A stretch of DNA of 8,366 nt from an uncultured Acinetobacter sp. Lineage in GTDB: Bacteria; Cyanobacteriota; Vampirovibrionia; Gastranaerophilales; Gastranaerophilaceae. The position numbers and the translations under genes were made by a program. Location: the NCBI GenBank assembly GCA_946623365.1, contig CAMORE010000091.1:1-8366 (forward strand), in the 5' to 3' direction. The notes under the pieces are model-generated. The model made no database searches. It was not told where the DNA came from and was given only the letters and a program-made list of their open reading frames with translations. This document shows, piece by piece, positions 1 through 6,109 of this stretch (position 1 is its first letter; each line of letters begins with the position of its first letter).

Positions 1-140
1 GGGAATTGCTCCCTAACTGCTTTTAGAGAATCCTCATCTAAATCACACACATATTCTAAAACATTTAAATTATAAAAATTACGGACAATGTTTTTACCCC
101 ACATGCCCATTCCGATAACTGCAATCTTTTGGTTACTCAT
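1..140 (-). CDS. Gfo/Idh/MocA-family NAD(P)-dependent dehydrogenase, N-terminal fragment (runs off the window)
   Basis: Only the first 46 codons are present; the gene continues beyond position 1. The peptide opens MSNQKIAVIGMGMWGKNIVR, a Rossmann dinucleotide-binding fold: beta strand 1, then the glycine-rich loop G10-M-G12-M-W-G15, with the strand 2 acidic end VCDLD at residues 31-35. The G-x-G-x-W-G-K-N form followed by VRNF is typical of sugar-nucleotide oxidoreductases of the WlbA/WbpB kind (UDP-N-acetyl-glucosamine(uronate) 3-dehydrogenases), which make precursors of surface polysaccharides. That subfamily is inferred from the N-terminus alone; another Gfo/Idh/MocA substrate is possible because the catalytic Lys and substrate domain are not in view. 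The start is supported by GAGGGG at 151-156, ten bases upstream, and by a promoter at 169-197. It lies 82 bases downstream of the TolA-like gene, on the same strand. Confidence 0.8.
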   Translation of the reverse strand, partial: MSNQKIAVIGMGMWGKNIVRNFYNLNVLEYVCDLDEDSLKAVREQF

Positions 141-150
141 ACTTTCTATT

Positions 151-156
151 CCCCTC
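151..156 (-). promoter_or_regulatory. Ribosome binding site of the dehydrogenase gene
   Basis: GAGGGG on the minus strand, ten bases before the ATG at 140. It is a strong Shine-Dalgarno match and fixes that start. Confidence 0.75.
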
Positions 157-168
157 ATCTATAGGAAT

Positions 169-197
169 ATTATATTACAAGCACTTTGATACGTAAA
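169..197 (-). promoter_or_regulatory. Sigma70-type promoter of the dehydrogenase gene
   Basis: Read on the minus strand: TTTACG at 197-192, a 17-base spacer, then a perfect TATAAT at 174-169. Transcription would begin near 162, giving a 22-base leader that contains the ribosome binding site. The dehydrogenase can therefore be transcribed independently of the TolA-like gene upstream. Confidence 0.6.
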
Positions 198-206
198 GTA
201 CAAAAT

Positions 207-228
207 CCGTTAAATACATTTTTTACGG
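207..228 (-). terminator. Possible weak terminator hairpin after the TolA-like gene
   Basis: On the minus strand CCGTAAA (228-222) can pair with TTTAACGG (214-207), leaving a one-base bulge and a seven-base loop; ATTTTG follows. The hairpin begins inside the last codon and includes the stop codon. It has few GC pairs and a short T run, so it is only a candidate, but it lies between two genes that each appear to have their own promoter. Confidence 0.3.
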
Positions 229-1350
229 TAATGAAATCTCAAAATTGCCGTTATGAAATCTGATGGTTAAATTTAATGTTTCATTATTATAATAAGATGG
301 CGGCGGCGTAAATGTTGGAGTTGCCATTACAGCTGCGTATACTGCATCATTTAAGGTGTTATTTGATGATTGTTTTGTAAAAGAACGATTTGTAAGTTTT
401 CCGCTAGAATCAATCTTGAAAGAAACGGTACAGCTGCCGTCTCCGATGACGCGGGTAAAATCAACCTTTCTTCCGATTGTATTTCTTAATTGTGCTTTAT
501 AATTATGAAATTCCTGCTTTGCTTGTGCAGATTGTTTGGCCTTTTGTTCGGCAGCCTTTTTAGCCTGTTCTTCTTGTAATTTTTTTAGCTGGGCAGCTTC
601 TGCGGCTTTTCTTTCCGCATCAAGAGCAGCCTGTTTTTTTGCTGCTTCATCTGATATTTTTTGAGTTTGACTTTGGACTTGTGTTTGAACTGCAGATTTT
701 GGTTTTGCTACGGAAGTTGTTTTGGATATTTTTGTTGTTGCATATGTCTTTTTAGTCACAGGGGCCTTTTTAACAGGTGTTATAGCTTTTTTCTGTTCTG
801 TTGGTTTTACTGTTGGTAAAATTTGCTTAACCATATTTGTCACAGCCTCATTTGATTTATTTTCTTCCTGCTTTATCTGTGGCTTTTCAATATTTTTGGG
901 CGGTGTATTGTTCCAGAAACTTTCTATTGAAGGAATTTTTTTTGTTACATTTGTTTCAGCTTTTTTTATTTGCTCTACTTCCTGTTCAGAAGGATTCCAA
1001 GCAAAAAATACTACGTAAAAAGATAAAATTATACATACACAAAATATTACTAATGATATTGGATCTATGGAATGCATAAACCTCGAAGCTTCCGAATACT
1101 GCTCTGACAAATTCTGCTTTTTGGGATTTGGTTTACAAGGTGCAATTTTCGGCTCTGCATTGGCACCGGACTTAATGTTGTTTTCAAACTTGGACGATTG
1201 TTTTTGCTCATTTGACGACAAATTGTTTGTATTCATAGATTTTTGCTCTATTGAGTTCTCTTGAATTATCTCTTCAAACGTATCGTTTCCGCAATCACAA
1301 TATTCCGGTTTTATTTCATATTCTGTTCCGCATTCTTTACATCTAAACAT
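223..1350 (-). CDS. Zinc-ribbon, single-pass membrane protein with TonB/TolA-type C-terminal domain
   Basis: A 375-residue envelope protein. Residues 1-25 form a zinc-ribbon-like knuckle with Cys4-x2-Cys7 and Cys18-x-Cys20-Gly. A polar Asn/Gln/Ser/Lys-rich stretch leads to one membrane helix at about 97-118 (PISLVIFCVC onward). Then come a Lys/Pro/Thr-rich linker (about 120-230), an Ala/Lys/Glu/Gln-rich predicted helix (about 233-282) like TolA domain II, and a C-terminal TonB/TolA-like domain (about 286-375) with the VSFKIDSSGKL strand and the TPTFTPPP turn. With the Cys-rich end inside the cell, the C-terminus would be periplasmic, fitting transfer of inner-membrane energy or contacts to the outer membrane. 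No ExbB/ExbD or TolQ/TolR partner is in view, so TonB versus TolA role is undecided. An upstream ATG at 1362 exists, but the GAGG at 1357-1360 and the promoter position favour 1350. The cytoplasmic zinc ribbon is unusual for classical TonB or TolA. Confidence 0.8.
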   Translation of the reverse strand: MFRCKECGTEYEIKPEYCDCGNDTFEEIIQENSIEQKSMNTNNLSSNEQKQSSKFENNIKSGANAEPKIAPCKPNPKKQNLSEQYSEASRFMHSIDPISLVIFCVCIILSFYVVFFAWNPSEQEVEQIKKAETNVTKKIPSIESFWNNTPPKNIEKPQIKQEENKSNEAVTNMVKQILPTVKPTEQKKAITPVKKAPVTKKTYATTKISKTTSVAKPKSAVQTQVQSQTQKISDEAAKKQAALDAERKAAEAAQLKKLQEEQAKKAAEQKAKQSAQAKQEFHNYKAQLRNTIGRKVDFTRVIGDGSCTVSFKIDSSGKLTNRSFTKQSSNNTLNDAVYAAVMATPTFTPPPSYYNNETLNLTIRFHNGNFEISLP

Positions 1351-1356
1351 TACTTG

Positions 1357-1360
1357 CCTC
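1357..1360 (-). promoter_or_regulatory. Ribosome binding site that decides the start of the TolA-like gene
   Basis: GAGG lies six bases before the ATG at 1350 and overlaps the alternative upstream ATG at 1362. That upstream ATG would have only about two bases of leader from the predicted promoter, so 1350 is preferred. Confidence 0.65.
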
Positions 1361-1370
1361 ATTGCTTTTA

Positions 1371-1400
1371 ATTATAAATTAATTACAATCCGTTTGTAAA
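1371..1400 (-). promoter_or_regulatory. Sigma70-type promoter of the zinc-ribbon/TolA-like gene
   Basis: Minus strand: TTTACA at 1400-1395, an 18-base spacer, then a perfect TATAAT at 1376-1371. The predicted start of transcription is near 1364, giving a 14-base leader with the GAGG site. The -35 box sits in a small dyad (GTTT-GT-AAAC on the plus strand, 1392-1401). The gene therefore has its own promoter in the 95-base gap after rsmG. Confidence 0.6.
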
Positions 1401-1445
1401 CAATTACATTGTTGATATTATTATTTTCAAACAATATTTCAAAAT

Positions 1446-2048
1446 CTATTTGCGCCCTATAACAATTAAATTTCTTTCAAAAACTTCCGGAAGCGGTAGT
1501 TTATATTCAATTATGCTTTTTACTTCTGAATGATATTTTTTTAAAACTGATTCCGCTTCTTTTAGCTCTGCTAGCACATTTTTTGATTTATAAGCAATAA
1601 AAAAACCGTCAGTTTTTAAAAGCGGGAAAGCGTATTCTGTAATTTTTTGAAGTTTAGCGACAGCTCTGCTTGTTATAATATCATATTTTGCACCGCTAAT
1701 ATTTTCTACCCTGTCACATATTGTTGTTAAATTTTTTATCTTTAAAACAGATTTTATGTTATTTATAGCATTTATCTTTTTTCGAATACTGTCTATTGCA
1801 GTTACATAAATATCAGGATATTCAATTGCAATTGGCACGCTCGGAAAACCGCCTCCGCAGCCTATATCCAAGACGGATTGACCGCCTTTTAACAACCCTG
1901 TCAATTTTATTGCCAAAGAATCATATATATGTTTTTCAAATAAAACACTTTCATCATTCTTTGAGATAAGATTTATTTTTGAATTTTCTTCCAAAAAAAT
2001 TTTTTTATATTCGGTAAAATCTGAACTTATTTCTATTGTATTATCCAT
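1446..2048 (-). CDS. rsmG: 16S rRNA (guanine-527-N7)-methyltransferase RsmG (GidB)
   Basis: A 200-residue cytoplasmic enzyme that uses S-adenosylmethionine to methylate N7 of G527 in the 530 loop of 16S rRNA; in other bacteria its loss gives low-level streptomycin resistance. Seen in order: the N-terminal NSKINLIS and KHIYDSL segments (about 22-45), the SAM-binding motif VLDIGCGGGFPSVPIAI (59-75), the acidic VTAIDS turn (about 82-87) and the signature SRAVA (127-131). Length fits the family. A TTG-started 212-residue version from 2084 is possible, but its AGGG directly abuts the TTG. The ATG at 2048 sits in ATGGATAA, overlapping the ATPase stop by 8 bases with GAG seven bases upstream, so I prefer it. 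The overlap suggests translational coupling to the ATPase gene. The SAM motif is DIGCGGG where many homologues have DIGSGAG, a mild variation. Confidence 0.93.
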   Translation of the reverse strand: MDNTIEISSDFTEYKKIFLEENSKINLISKNDESVLFEKHIYDSLAIKLTGLLKGGQSVLDIGCGGGFPSVPIAIEYPDIYVTAIDSIRKKINAINNIKSVLKIKNLTTICDRVENISGAKYDIITSRAVAKLQKITEYAFPLLKTDGFFIAYKSKNVLAELKEAESVLKKYHSEVKSIIEYKLPLPEVFERNLIVIGRK

Positions 2049-4302
2049 ATTTTTTCTCAAGTTTTTCAAAATCTTCTTTATCAACCCTAATTTTCATATC
2101 CGAAATTCGTTCCTGAATTTTTTCGATATCGACAGTCGTTCCATAGTTTTTTGATATTTTAAGAGCTTTAAAATACTCTGTTAAGGCTTCTTTATTTGTA
2201 GCTTTATTGTTGTAATAATAATCTCCCAGAGCAATCGTAGCTTCTAAAATATAAAAATCTTCATTCAAAAATTCTGCACTTTGCTTTGCTTCCGTTAAAA
2301 ACTTAAGGGCTTTTTGCGAATTGCTTTTCATATAAATTTTTGCAAGATAAGAAGCTGTATAATATATTCCTTCATAATTGTTGTTATTTTTTTCAATATT
2401 ATATGCCTTAGAAAAACAAGCTTCGGCATCCGAATAATTATCATTTTCAAAATAGCAAGAACCCATATTTGAGTATGAAAGAGCTTTATACGAATTTGTA
2501 TCATTTAAATAAATACACTTGCTGTAATATTCAAAAGCTGTACTGTCATCATCATTTTCGTCACACATAAGAGCATATTTAAAATAAAGTTCTGCCAAAC
2601 CTTCCGGCGAAGTATTTTCATCTATTGATTCAAGAGCTTTCTGATAATATTTTGATGCCTCATCATAGTTTTTTATTTCACTGTATATATTTCCCAAAAG
2701 TGTACAAGAATCAACCATCAATGATTGCGGTGTATCAACAGAGTATATTACTTTTTTTATTGTTTCTATTGCTCTGTCCATTTTATACATCTCGAAATAT
2801 AAATTTGTAAGCTCATAATAAAGATAATTTAAATTTATATATTCATTTTTACTTTTATAATATTTTTCAGCCAGTTCATAATAGTGCTGTGCATGCTGAT
2901 AATCCCCGACAGCTTTATACAATCTTCCCAATTCCACTCTTAATTCCGCAAGAGTATTATCGTCTAATTTTTCATTCTCTATTATATTTATATAAGCTTC
3001 TGTAGCATCTGTGTACTGTTTATTTTCTGCTAATTTACCGGCTTTTTTAATCTTTTGACTTAAGTCAGCAGTTTCCTCATCATTACTAATTTCTGCTTTT
3101 TTATTTTTTTTCGGTTTTACAGCTTCTTGAGCAATTATTTGTTCTTTTTTTTGATTGTTTTCTAGCTCTGTAATTTTTCTGTTATGATATTCGATTTCTG
3201 CTCTCAGAGCTTGCCTTGATATTAATATTGATCTTGTTTGCAAAGATTCTTTTAAATCTTTTTCATAGATTTCTTTTATATATTTATGGAGTTTAACTTC
3301 TGTTTTTACGGGAATTGAGATATCAATATCCTGCTGAAAATAGTCTTGAACATAGACAATATCCTGTGCAATATAAATCATTAAATTATTTTTTAAATAT
3401 TCTATTGCAAAATCATCATATAATCCTAATACAGCCAGCGCATTCAAGCTAATACCATGCCTTAATGTCCGCAGAAACCAGAAAAAGTTTCTTATTGCTC
3501 CCGGAATAAGATTTATATATGTAAATCCAAGAAAATTATCGAATGACATTCCTGACATAGTATATTTTGCAAGAAAATCATTTATTGATATTTCCATAGC
3601 TTTAATTATTTTTATAGATAATACAGTATAATAATAATAGCCCCTTGAATATTTATAAAAATCATCGTAAGCATCTTCTGTTCCGTCTACATTGTATGAC
3701 TTTACAAAACTTTTAAACATTTCTTTTGGGAAGGGTTTTAGAAATAATTTCTTATCAACTTTTATATCTTGAAAAACTTCTTGAAGCATTGCTCTAGTCG
3801 AAACAATAATTTTTACATTATCATTTTTTATAATTTTAGCCATTGTGTCAGATACATTTTGAAGATTTTCCTCGGCTATATCATCATACGAATGCAATAT
3901 TATAATAAACGGTTTTTTTATTGATGAAATATATTGTTGGAATTTTACAGCCAGTGTAGTAACTTTTGCTGTATGGACTAAAGCTTTGGCAATTGTACTT
4001 TTTTCCATATAATCAATAAACGACAAAAGAATATCATCACATACCGTAGATGTTTTACAATAGTATTCCAACATAATTACATCTGATTGTAAAAATTCAC
4101 AAAGATAGTTTATAAACTGCCTTTTGCCGGTACCCAGAAAGCCATGAATATACAAAAATTTATCATCTGAGTTTAAAAATTCGATAGCTTTTATTATATC
4201 ATTATGATGATTTTGCAATAAGAAACTATCTATCCGGTCTGAATCCGGAAGTATTATGTTTTTTGTATTATTGAATGATTTATTAGTATATTTGTATTCC
4301 AT
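2041..4302 (-). CDS. P-loop (STAND/AAA-like) ATPase with about eight C-terminal TPR repeats
   Basis: A 753-residue protein with no signal peptide, so probably cytoplasmic. The N-terminal NTPase has a Walker A loop GFLGTGKR (54-61), a Walker B-like strand PFIIILHSYDD (131-141) and a sensor-like strand VKIIVSTR (163-170), as in STAND and Orc/Cdc6-type ATPases. A helical region (about 210-350) follows, then a charged coiled-coil/Lys-rich linker (about 363-405). About eight tetratricopeptide repeats fill 414-720; clear units begin near 452 (LGRLYKAVGDYQHAQHYYEL), 531 (LGNIYSEIKNYDEASKYYQ) and 606. No DNA-binding, nuclease, TIR or protease domain is visible. By family, such proteins couple ligand or partner binding on the TPRs to nucleotide-dependent switching; the partner is unknown. 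It lies 40 bases after the lipoprotein gene and overlaps rsmG. There is no clear ribosome binding site; a promoter at 4309-4337 would start the mRNA at the ATG itself. Confidence 0.8.
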   Translation of the reverse strand: MEYKYTNKSFNNTKNIILPDSDRIDSFLLQNHHNDIIKAIEFLNSDDKFLYIHGFLGTGKRQFINYLCEFLQSDVIMLEYYCKTSTVCDDILLSFIDYMEKSTIAKALVHTAKVTTLAVKFQQYISSIKKPFIIILHSYDDIAEENLQNVSDTMAKIIKNDNVKIIVSTRAMLQEVFQDIKVDKKLFLKPFPKEMFKSFVKSYNVDGTEDAYDDFYKYSRGYYYYTVLSIKIIKAMEISINDFLAKYTMSGMSFDNFLGFTYINLIPGAIRNFFWFLRTLRHGISLNALAVLGLYDDFAIEYLKNNLMIYIAQDIVYVQDYFQQDIDISIPVKTEVKLHKYIKEIYEKDLKESLQTRSILISRQALRAEIEYHNRKITELENNQKKEQIIAQEAVKPKKNKKAEISNDEETADLSQKIKKAGKLAENKQYTDATEAYINIIENEKLDDNTLAELRVELGRLYKAVGDYQHAQHYYELAEKYYKSKNEYINLNYLYYELTNLYFEMYKMDRAIETIKKVIYSVDTPQSLMVDSCTLLGNIYSEIKNYDEASKYYQKALESIDENTSPEGLAELYFKYALMCDENDDDSTAFEYYSKCIYLNDTNSYKALSYSNMGSCYFENDNYSDAEACFSKAYNIEKNNNNYEGIYYTASYLAKIYMKSNSQKALKFLTEAKQSAEFLNEDFYILEATIALGDYYYNNKATNKEALTEYFKALKISKNYGTTVDIEKIQERISDMKIRVDKEDFEKLEKKYG

Positions 4303-4308
4303 ATGTCG

Positions 4309-4337
4309 ATTCTAATTGATTCACAAGCTAATTGCAA
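4309..4337 (-). promoter_or_regulatory. Sigma70-type promoter of the TPR ATPase gene, predicted leaderless
   Basis: Minus strand: TTGCAA at 4337-4332, a 17-base spacer, then TAGAAT at 4314-4309. Counting seven bases past the -10 box puts +1 on the A of the ATG at 4302. The gene has no Shine-Dalgarno sequence, unlike its neighbours, which agrees with leaderless translation. It may also be read through from the lipoprotein gene, whose stop is only 40 bases away. Confidence 0.5.
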
Positions 4338-4342
4338 ACGTT

Positions 4343-5557
4343 CTAATCAATAATTTTTAAGTTTTTAACTAAATTATCTAAAGAATTTTCAATAGAATTT
4401 TTATCTAATAGAATGTTTTGCACTGCTGTATTCACCTGACTGTTAATCTCTTTTTGATTTCGCTGTTGTTTTAATTGCGGATATATTTTATTCATTTGAT
4501 GAGCACTTATTGAACGAGCCTTTGAAATCAAGTCCGAATTATCACTATAAAATTTATTATTTAAAGCAGACGAATTTGTAGCAATAATATTAGTCATTTT
4601 TGCCAATTCCAACTGATTTTGTTCATTTGTCAGATATAAGCAAAAATCGAGAGCTTCTTTTTTCATTGCAGCTCTTTTAGGAATGACAAAATTCATAACG
4701 GAGATGTCATTTTGTCCCAAAGGACCTTTTATTTGCTCCATTACATCTGTTTGCTCATAAATAGACGGCGCATTTTCTTTAATCATATTCAAAAAATTTG
4801 AACCGCCCTGATAAAAAATTATTTTTCCTGCCATATACTGTTCAAGAGCTTCTCTATGTGACATTGTTACTGTTTCAGGCGGAATTAGCTCTTTTATGTA
4901 CAAGTTTTTAAACATTTCAAAAACTTTTTTTGATGGCTCTGAATTCAATTCATCTATTTCGGTTACTCCGTATTTATTAAGAATCTTCATCATTGTATCA
5001 TTTTCTGTAATTGTAGGAAGATATGCATAGACTCCAGTATTTAACTTTATTTTTTCTGATACGGAAGCAAGCTCCTTATATGTTTTAGGTAGTCTTATAA
5101 CTCCGGATTTTGAAAATAAATCTTTATTGTATATCGTAACTGCACTTGTTGCATACCAAGGAATTGAATACAACTTGCCATTATACATCAATGTTTTGAC
5201 AACTTCCGGATTAAAATCCGTAACAACATTGGGGTCTATTTCTTCTAATGTGCCTTTTTGAGCCAGTAAGGCGGAAAAATCAGGATTTAAGTTTATTAAA
5301 TCCGGCGGGTTATCTGTCATTACTGCTGCAAGAGTTCTTTTTTCCCCTTCTGAAAAGGGTACATCAACCCATTTTATAATAACATTTGGATGCGTTTTTT
5401 CATAAGAGCGAATAATCTTGTACATATAATCCGCAAAATCACCCATCTGAAGAGTCCATACCGTAACTTCTTTTTGGTTTGTTTCTTGTCTTATAGTGCA
5501 AGCCGTCATCCCAATAAGTGCTGCTGTTACAAAAAGAAGTGTCAGTATTTTTTTCAT
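4343..5557 (-). CDS. Family 1 extracellular solute-binding lipoprotein (probably sugar ABC transporter receptor)
   Basis: A 404-residue exported lipoprotein. It opens with Met-Lys-Lys, a hydrophobic signal segment and a lipobox-like MTAC, so Cys20 would be lipidated and the protein held in a membrane facing the periplasm. The rest matches the SBP_bac_1 fold: EVTVWTLQMGDFADYM near the start, the hinge-region signature IPWYATSAVTIYNKDLF (132-148) and the C-terminal helix FCLYLTNEQNQ (305-315). Proteins of this family bind sugars, oligosaccharides or glycerol-3-phosphate and deliver them to an ABC permease. No permease or ATPase of such a transporter is in the window, so the substrate cannot be inferred from neighbours. 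The start is the ATG at 5557 with GTGGAG seven bases upstream; a TTG at 5563 would place that site only one base away. The gene follows the small exported protein by 34 bases, probably in one transcript. Confidence 0.87.
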   Translation of the reverse strand: MKKILTLLFVTAALIGMTACTIRQETNQKEVTVWTLQMGDFADYMYKIIRSYEKTHPNVIIKWVDVPFSEGEKRTLAAVMTDNPPDLINLNPDFSALLAQKGTLEEIDPNVVTDFNPEVVKTLMYNGKLYSIPWYATSAVTIYNKDLFSKSGVIRLPKTYKELASVSEKIKLNTGVYAYLPTITENDTMMKILNKYGVTEIDELNSEPSKKVFEMFKNLYIKELIPPETVTMSHREALEQYMAGKIIFYQGGSNFLNMIKENAPSIYEQTDVMEQIKGPLGQNDISVMNFVIPKRAAMKKEALDFCLYLTNEQNQLELAKMTNIIATNSSALNNKFYSDNSDLISKARSISAHQMNKIYPQLKQQRNQKEINSQVNTAVQNILLDKNSIENSLDNLVKNLKIID

Positions 5558-5564
5558 TATCAAA

Positions 5565-5570
5565 CTCCAC
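5565..5570 (-). promoter_or_regulatory. Ribosome binding site that decides the start of the lipoprotein gene
   Basis: GTGGAG on the minus strand ends seven bases before the ATG at 5557. That spacing is ideal and rules out the TTG at 5563. Confidence 0.75.
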
Positions 5571-5591
5571 CCTTATTTTTATTTAGTATCC

Positions 5592-5993
5592 CTATATTTT
5601 TGCCATTAAATTTAAATCTATATATTTGAACGTGTTTGTTATAACTCCGGGCGGGAAATTATAAATATTATTACATGGTGTAATTTTTAATATAGCATTG
5701 GTTTTATCAATTTTGGCTATAGATGCCAAATATTTATTTCTGTTTGCAGAAAAAATAATATATCCGTTGTTGCTTTGAATTTCATCAATATTAAATCTGT
5801 TTGCAGATATAGAAGCAAGCGTCAGATAAAATAGTTTTTCTTGATTTATGTTAAATATTTTTGTGCAATCTTCAAACGAAATACTTTGAGAAACGGTCAA
5901 TGGGTTTGCTCTCTGTATTTGTGTTACATCGTTTGCAAATGATTTAGGCAGAATTAAAATTGATAAACAAATAATTATTAAAAGTTTTTTCAT
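5592..5993 (-). CDS. Exported protein of unknown function with a Sec signal peptide
   Basis: I do not recognise this 133-residue protein. It has a clean signal peptide: MKKLLIIICLSILILPKSFA, with likely cleavage after Ala20 (S-F-A). The mature part is about 113 residues, with two cysteines (43 and 107) that could form a disulfide in an oxidising compartment. It has alternating hydrophobic stretches (LFYLTLASISANRFNI, NGYIIFSANRNKYLASI, AILKITP) that look like a small alpha/beta or beta-rich domain, and an FPPG turn near 113-116. There is no lipobox at the cleavage site and no second membrane helix. An in-frame ATG at 6017 would add eight residues, but GGAGAG at 6001-6006, seven bases before 5993, fixes the start. 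It directly precedes the solute-binding lipoprotein gene (34 bases), so it may be an accessory periplasmic partner; that is inference only. Confidence 0.75.
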   Translation of the reverse strand: MKKLLIIICLSILILPKSFANDVTQIQRANPLTVSQSISFEDCTKIFNINQEKLFYLTLASISANRFNIDEIQSNNGYIIFSANRNKYLASIAKIDKTNAILKITPCNNIYNFPPGVITNTFKYIDLNLMAKI

Positions 5994-6000
5994 AATAATA

Positions 6001-6006
6001 CTCTCC
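6001..6006 (-). promoter_or_regulatory. Ribosome binding site of the exported protein gene
   Basis: GGAGAG on the minus strand, seven bases before the ATG at 5993. It excludes the in-frame ATG at 6017, which lies upstream of it. Confidence 0.75.
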
Positions 6007-6008
6007 AA

Positions 6009-6024
6009 ATATAGCATACTATAT
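6009..6024. repeat. 16-bp inverted repeat just upstream of a ribosome binding site
   Basis: ATATAG (6009-6014), CATA, CTATAT (6019-6024): perfect six-base arms around a four-base centre, two bases upstream of the ribosome binding site of the exported protein gene. It could be an operator or a weak RNA hairpin near the site. It is AT-rich, and such dyads arise by chance in sequence of this composition. Confidence 0.4.
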
Positions 6025-6109
6025 CTGAAATGTTTTAAACTCCTTTATAAGAAGGAATTTTTAATAGAATTTCATATTATAAAATAGGTAACTATATATA
6101 AGCTGTTAT

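Noticed and set aside
722..1264. Three plus-strand open frames opposite the TolA-like gene
   Set aside because: They lie wholly within the minus-strand coding sequence, their translations look like reversed low-complexity Lys/Ala/Glu codons (Phe/Leu/Cys-rich), and they lack ribosome binding sites.
2041..4302. TPR ATPase as part of a defence island
   Set aside because: Neighbours are rsmG, a transport lipoprotein and pheS, base use matches the surroundings, and no effector, nuclease or mobile-element gene is present. Position alone gives no support for defence.
5390..5629. Plus-strand open frame of 79 codons opposite the lipoprotein signal peptide
   Set aside because: Antisense shadow of the lipoprotein start with no ribosome binding site and no recognisable protein pattern.
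6001..6046. Possible 13-codon leader peptide with an ATT start after AAAGGAG on the minus strand, whose TGA overlaps the ATG of the exported protein gene
   Set aside because: ATT starts are very rare and the peptide has no run of regulatory codons. The overlap may be chance, and the gene's own ribosome binding site is sufficient.
6041..6062. Terminator-like hairpin TCCTT-6-AAGGA followed by T5 on the plus strand
   Set aside because: There is no plus-strand gene upstream. On the minus strand, where pheS ends, the stem is only five pairs and no T-run follows.
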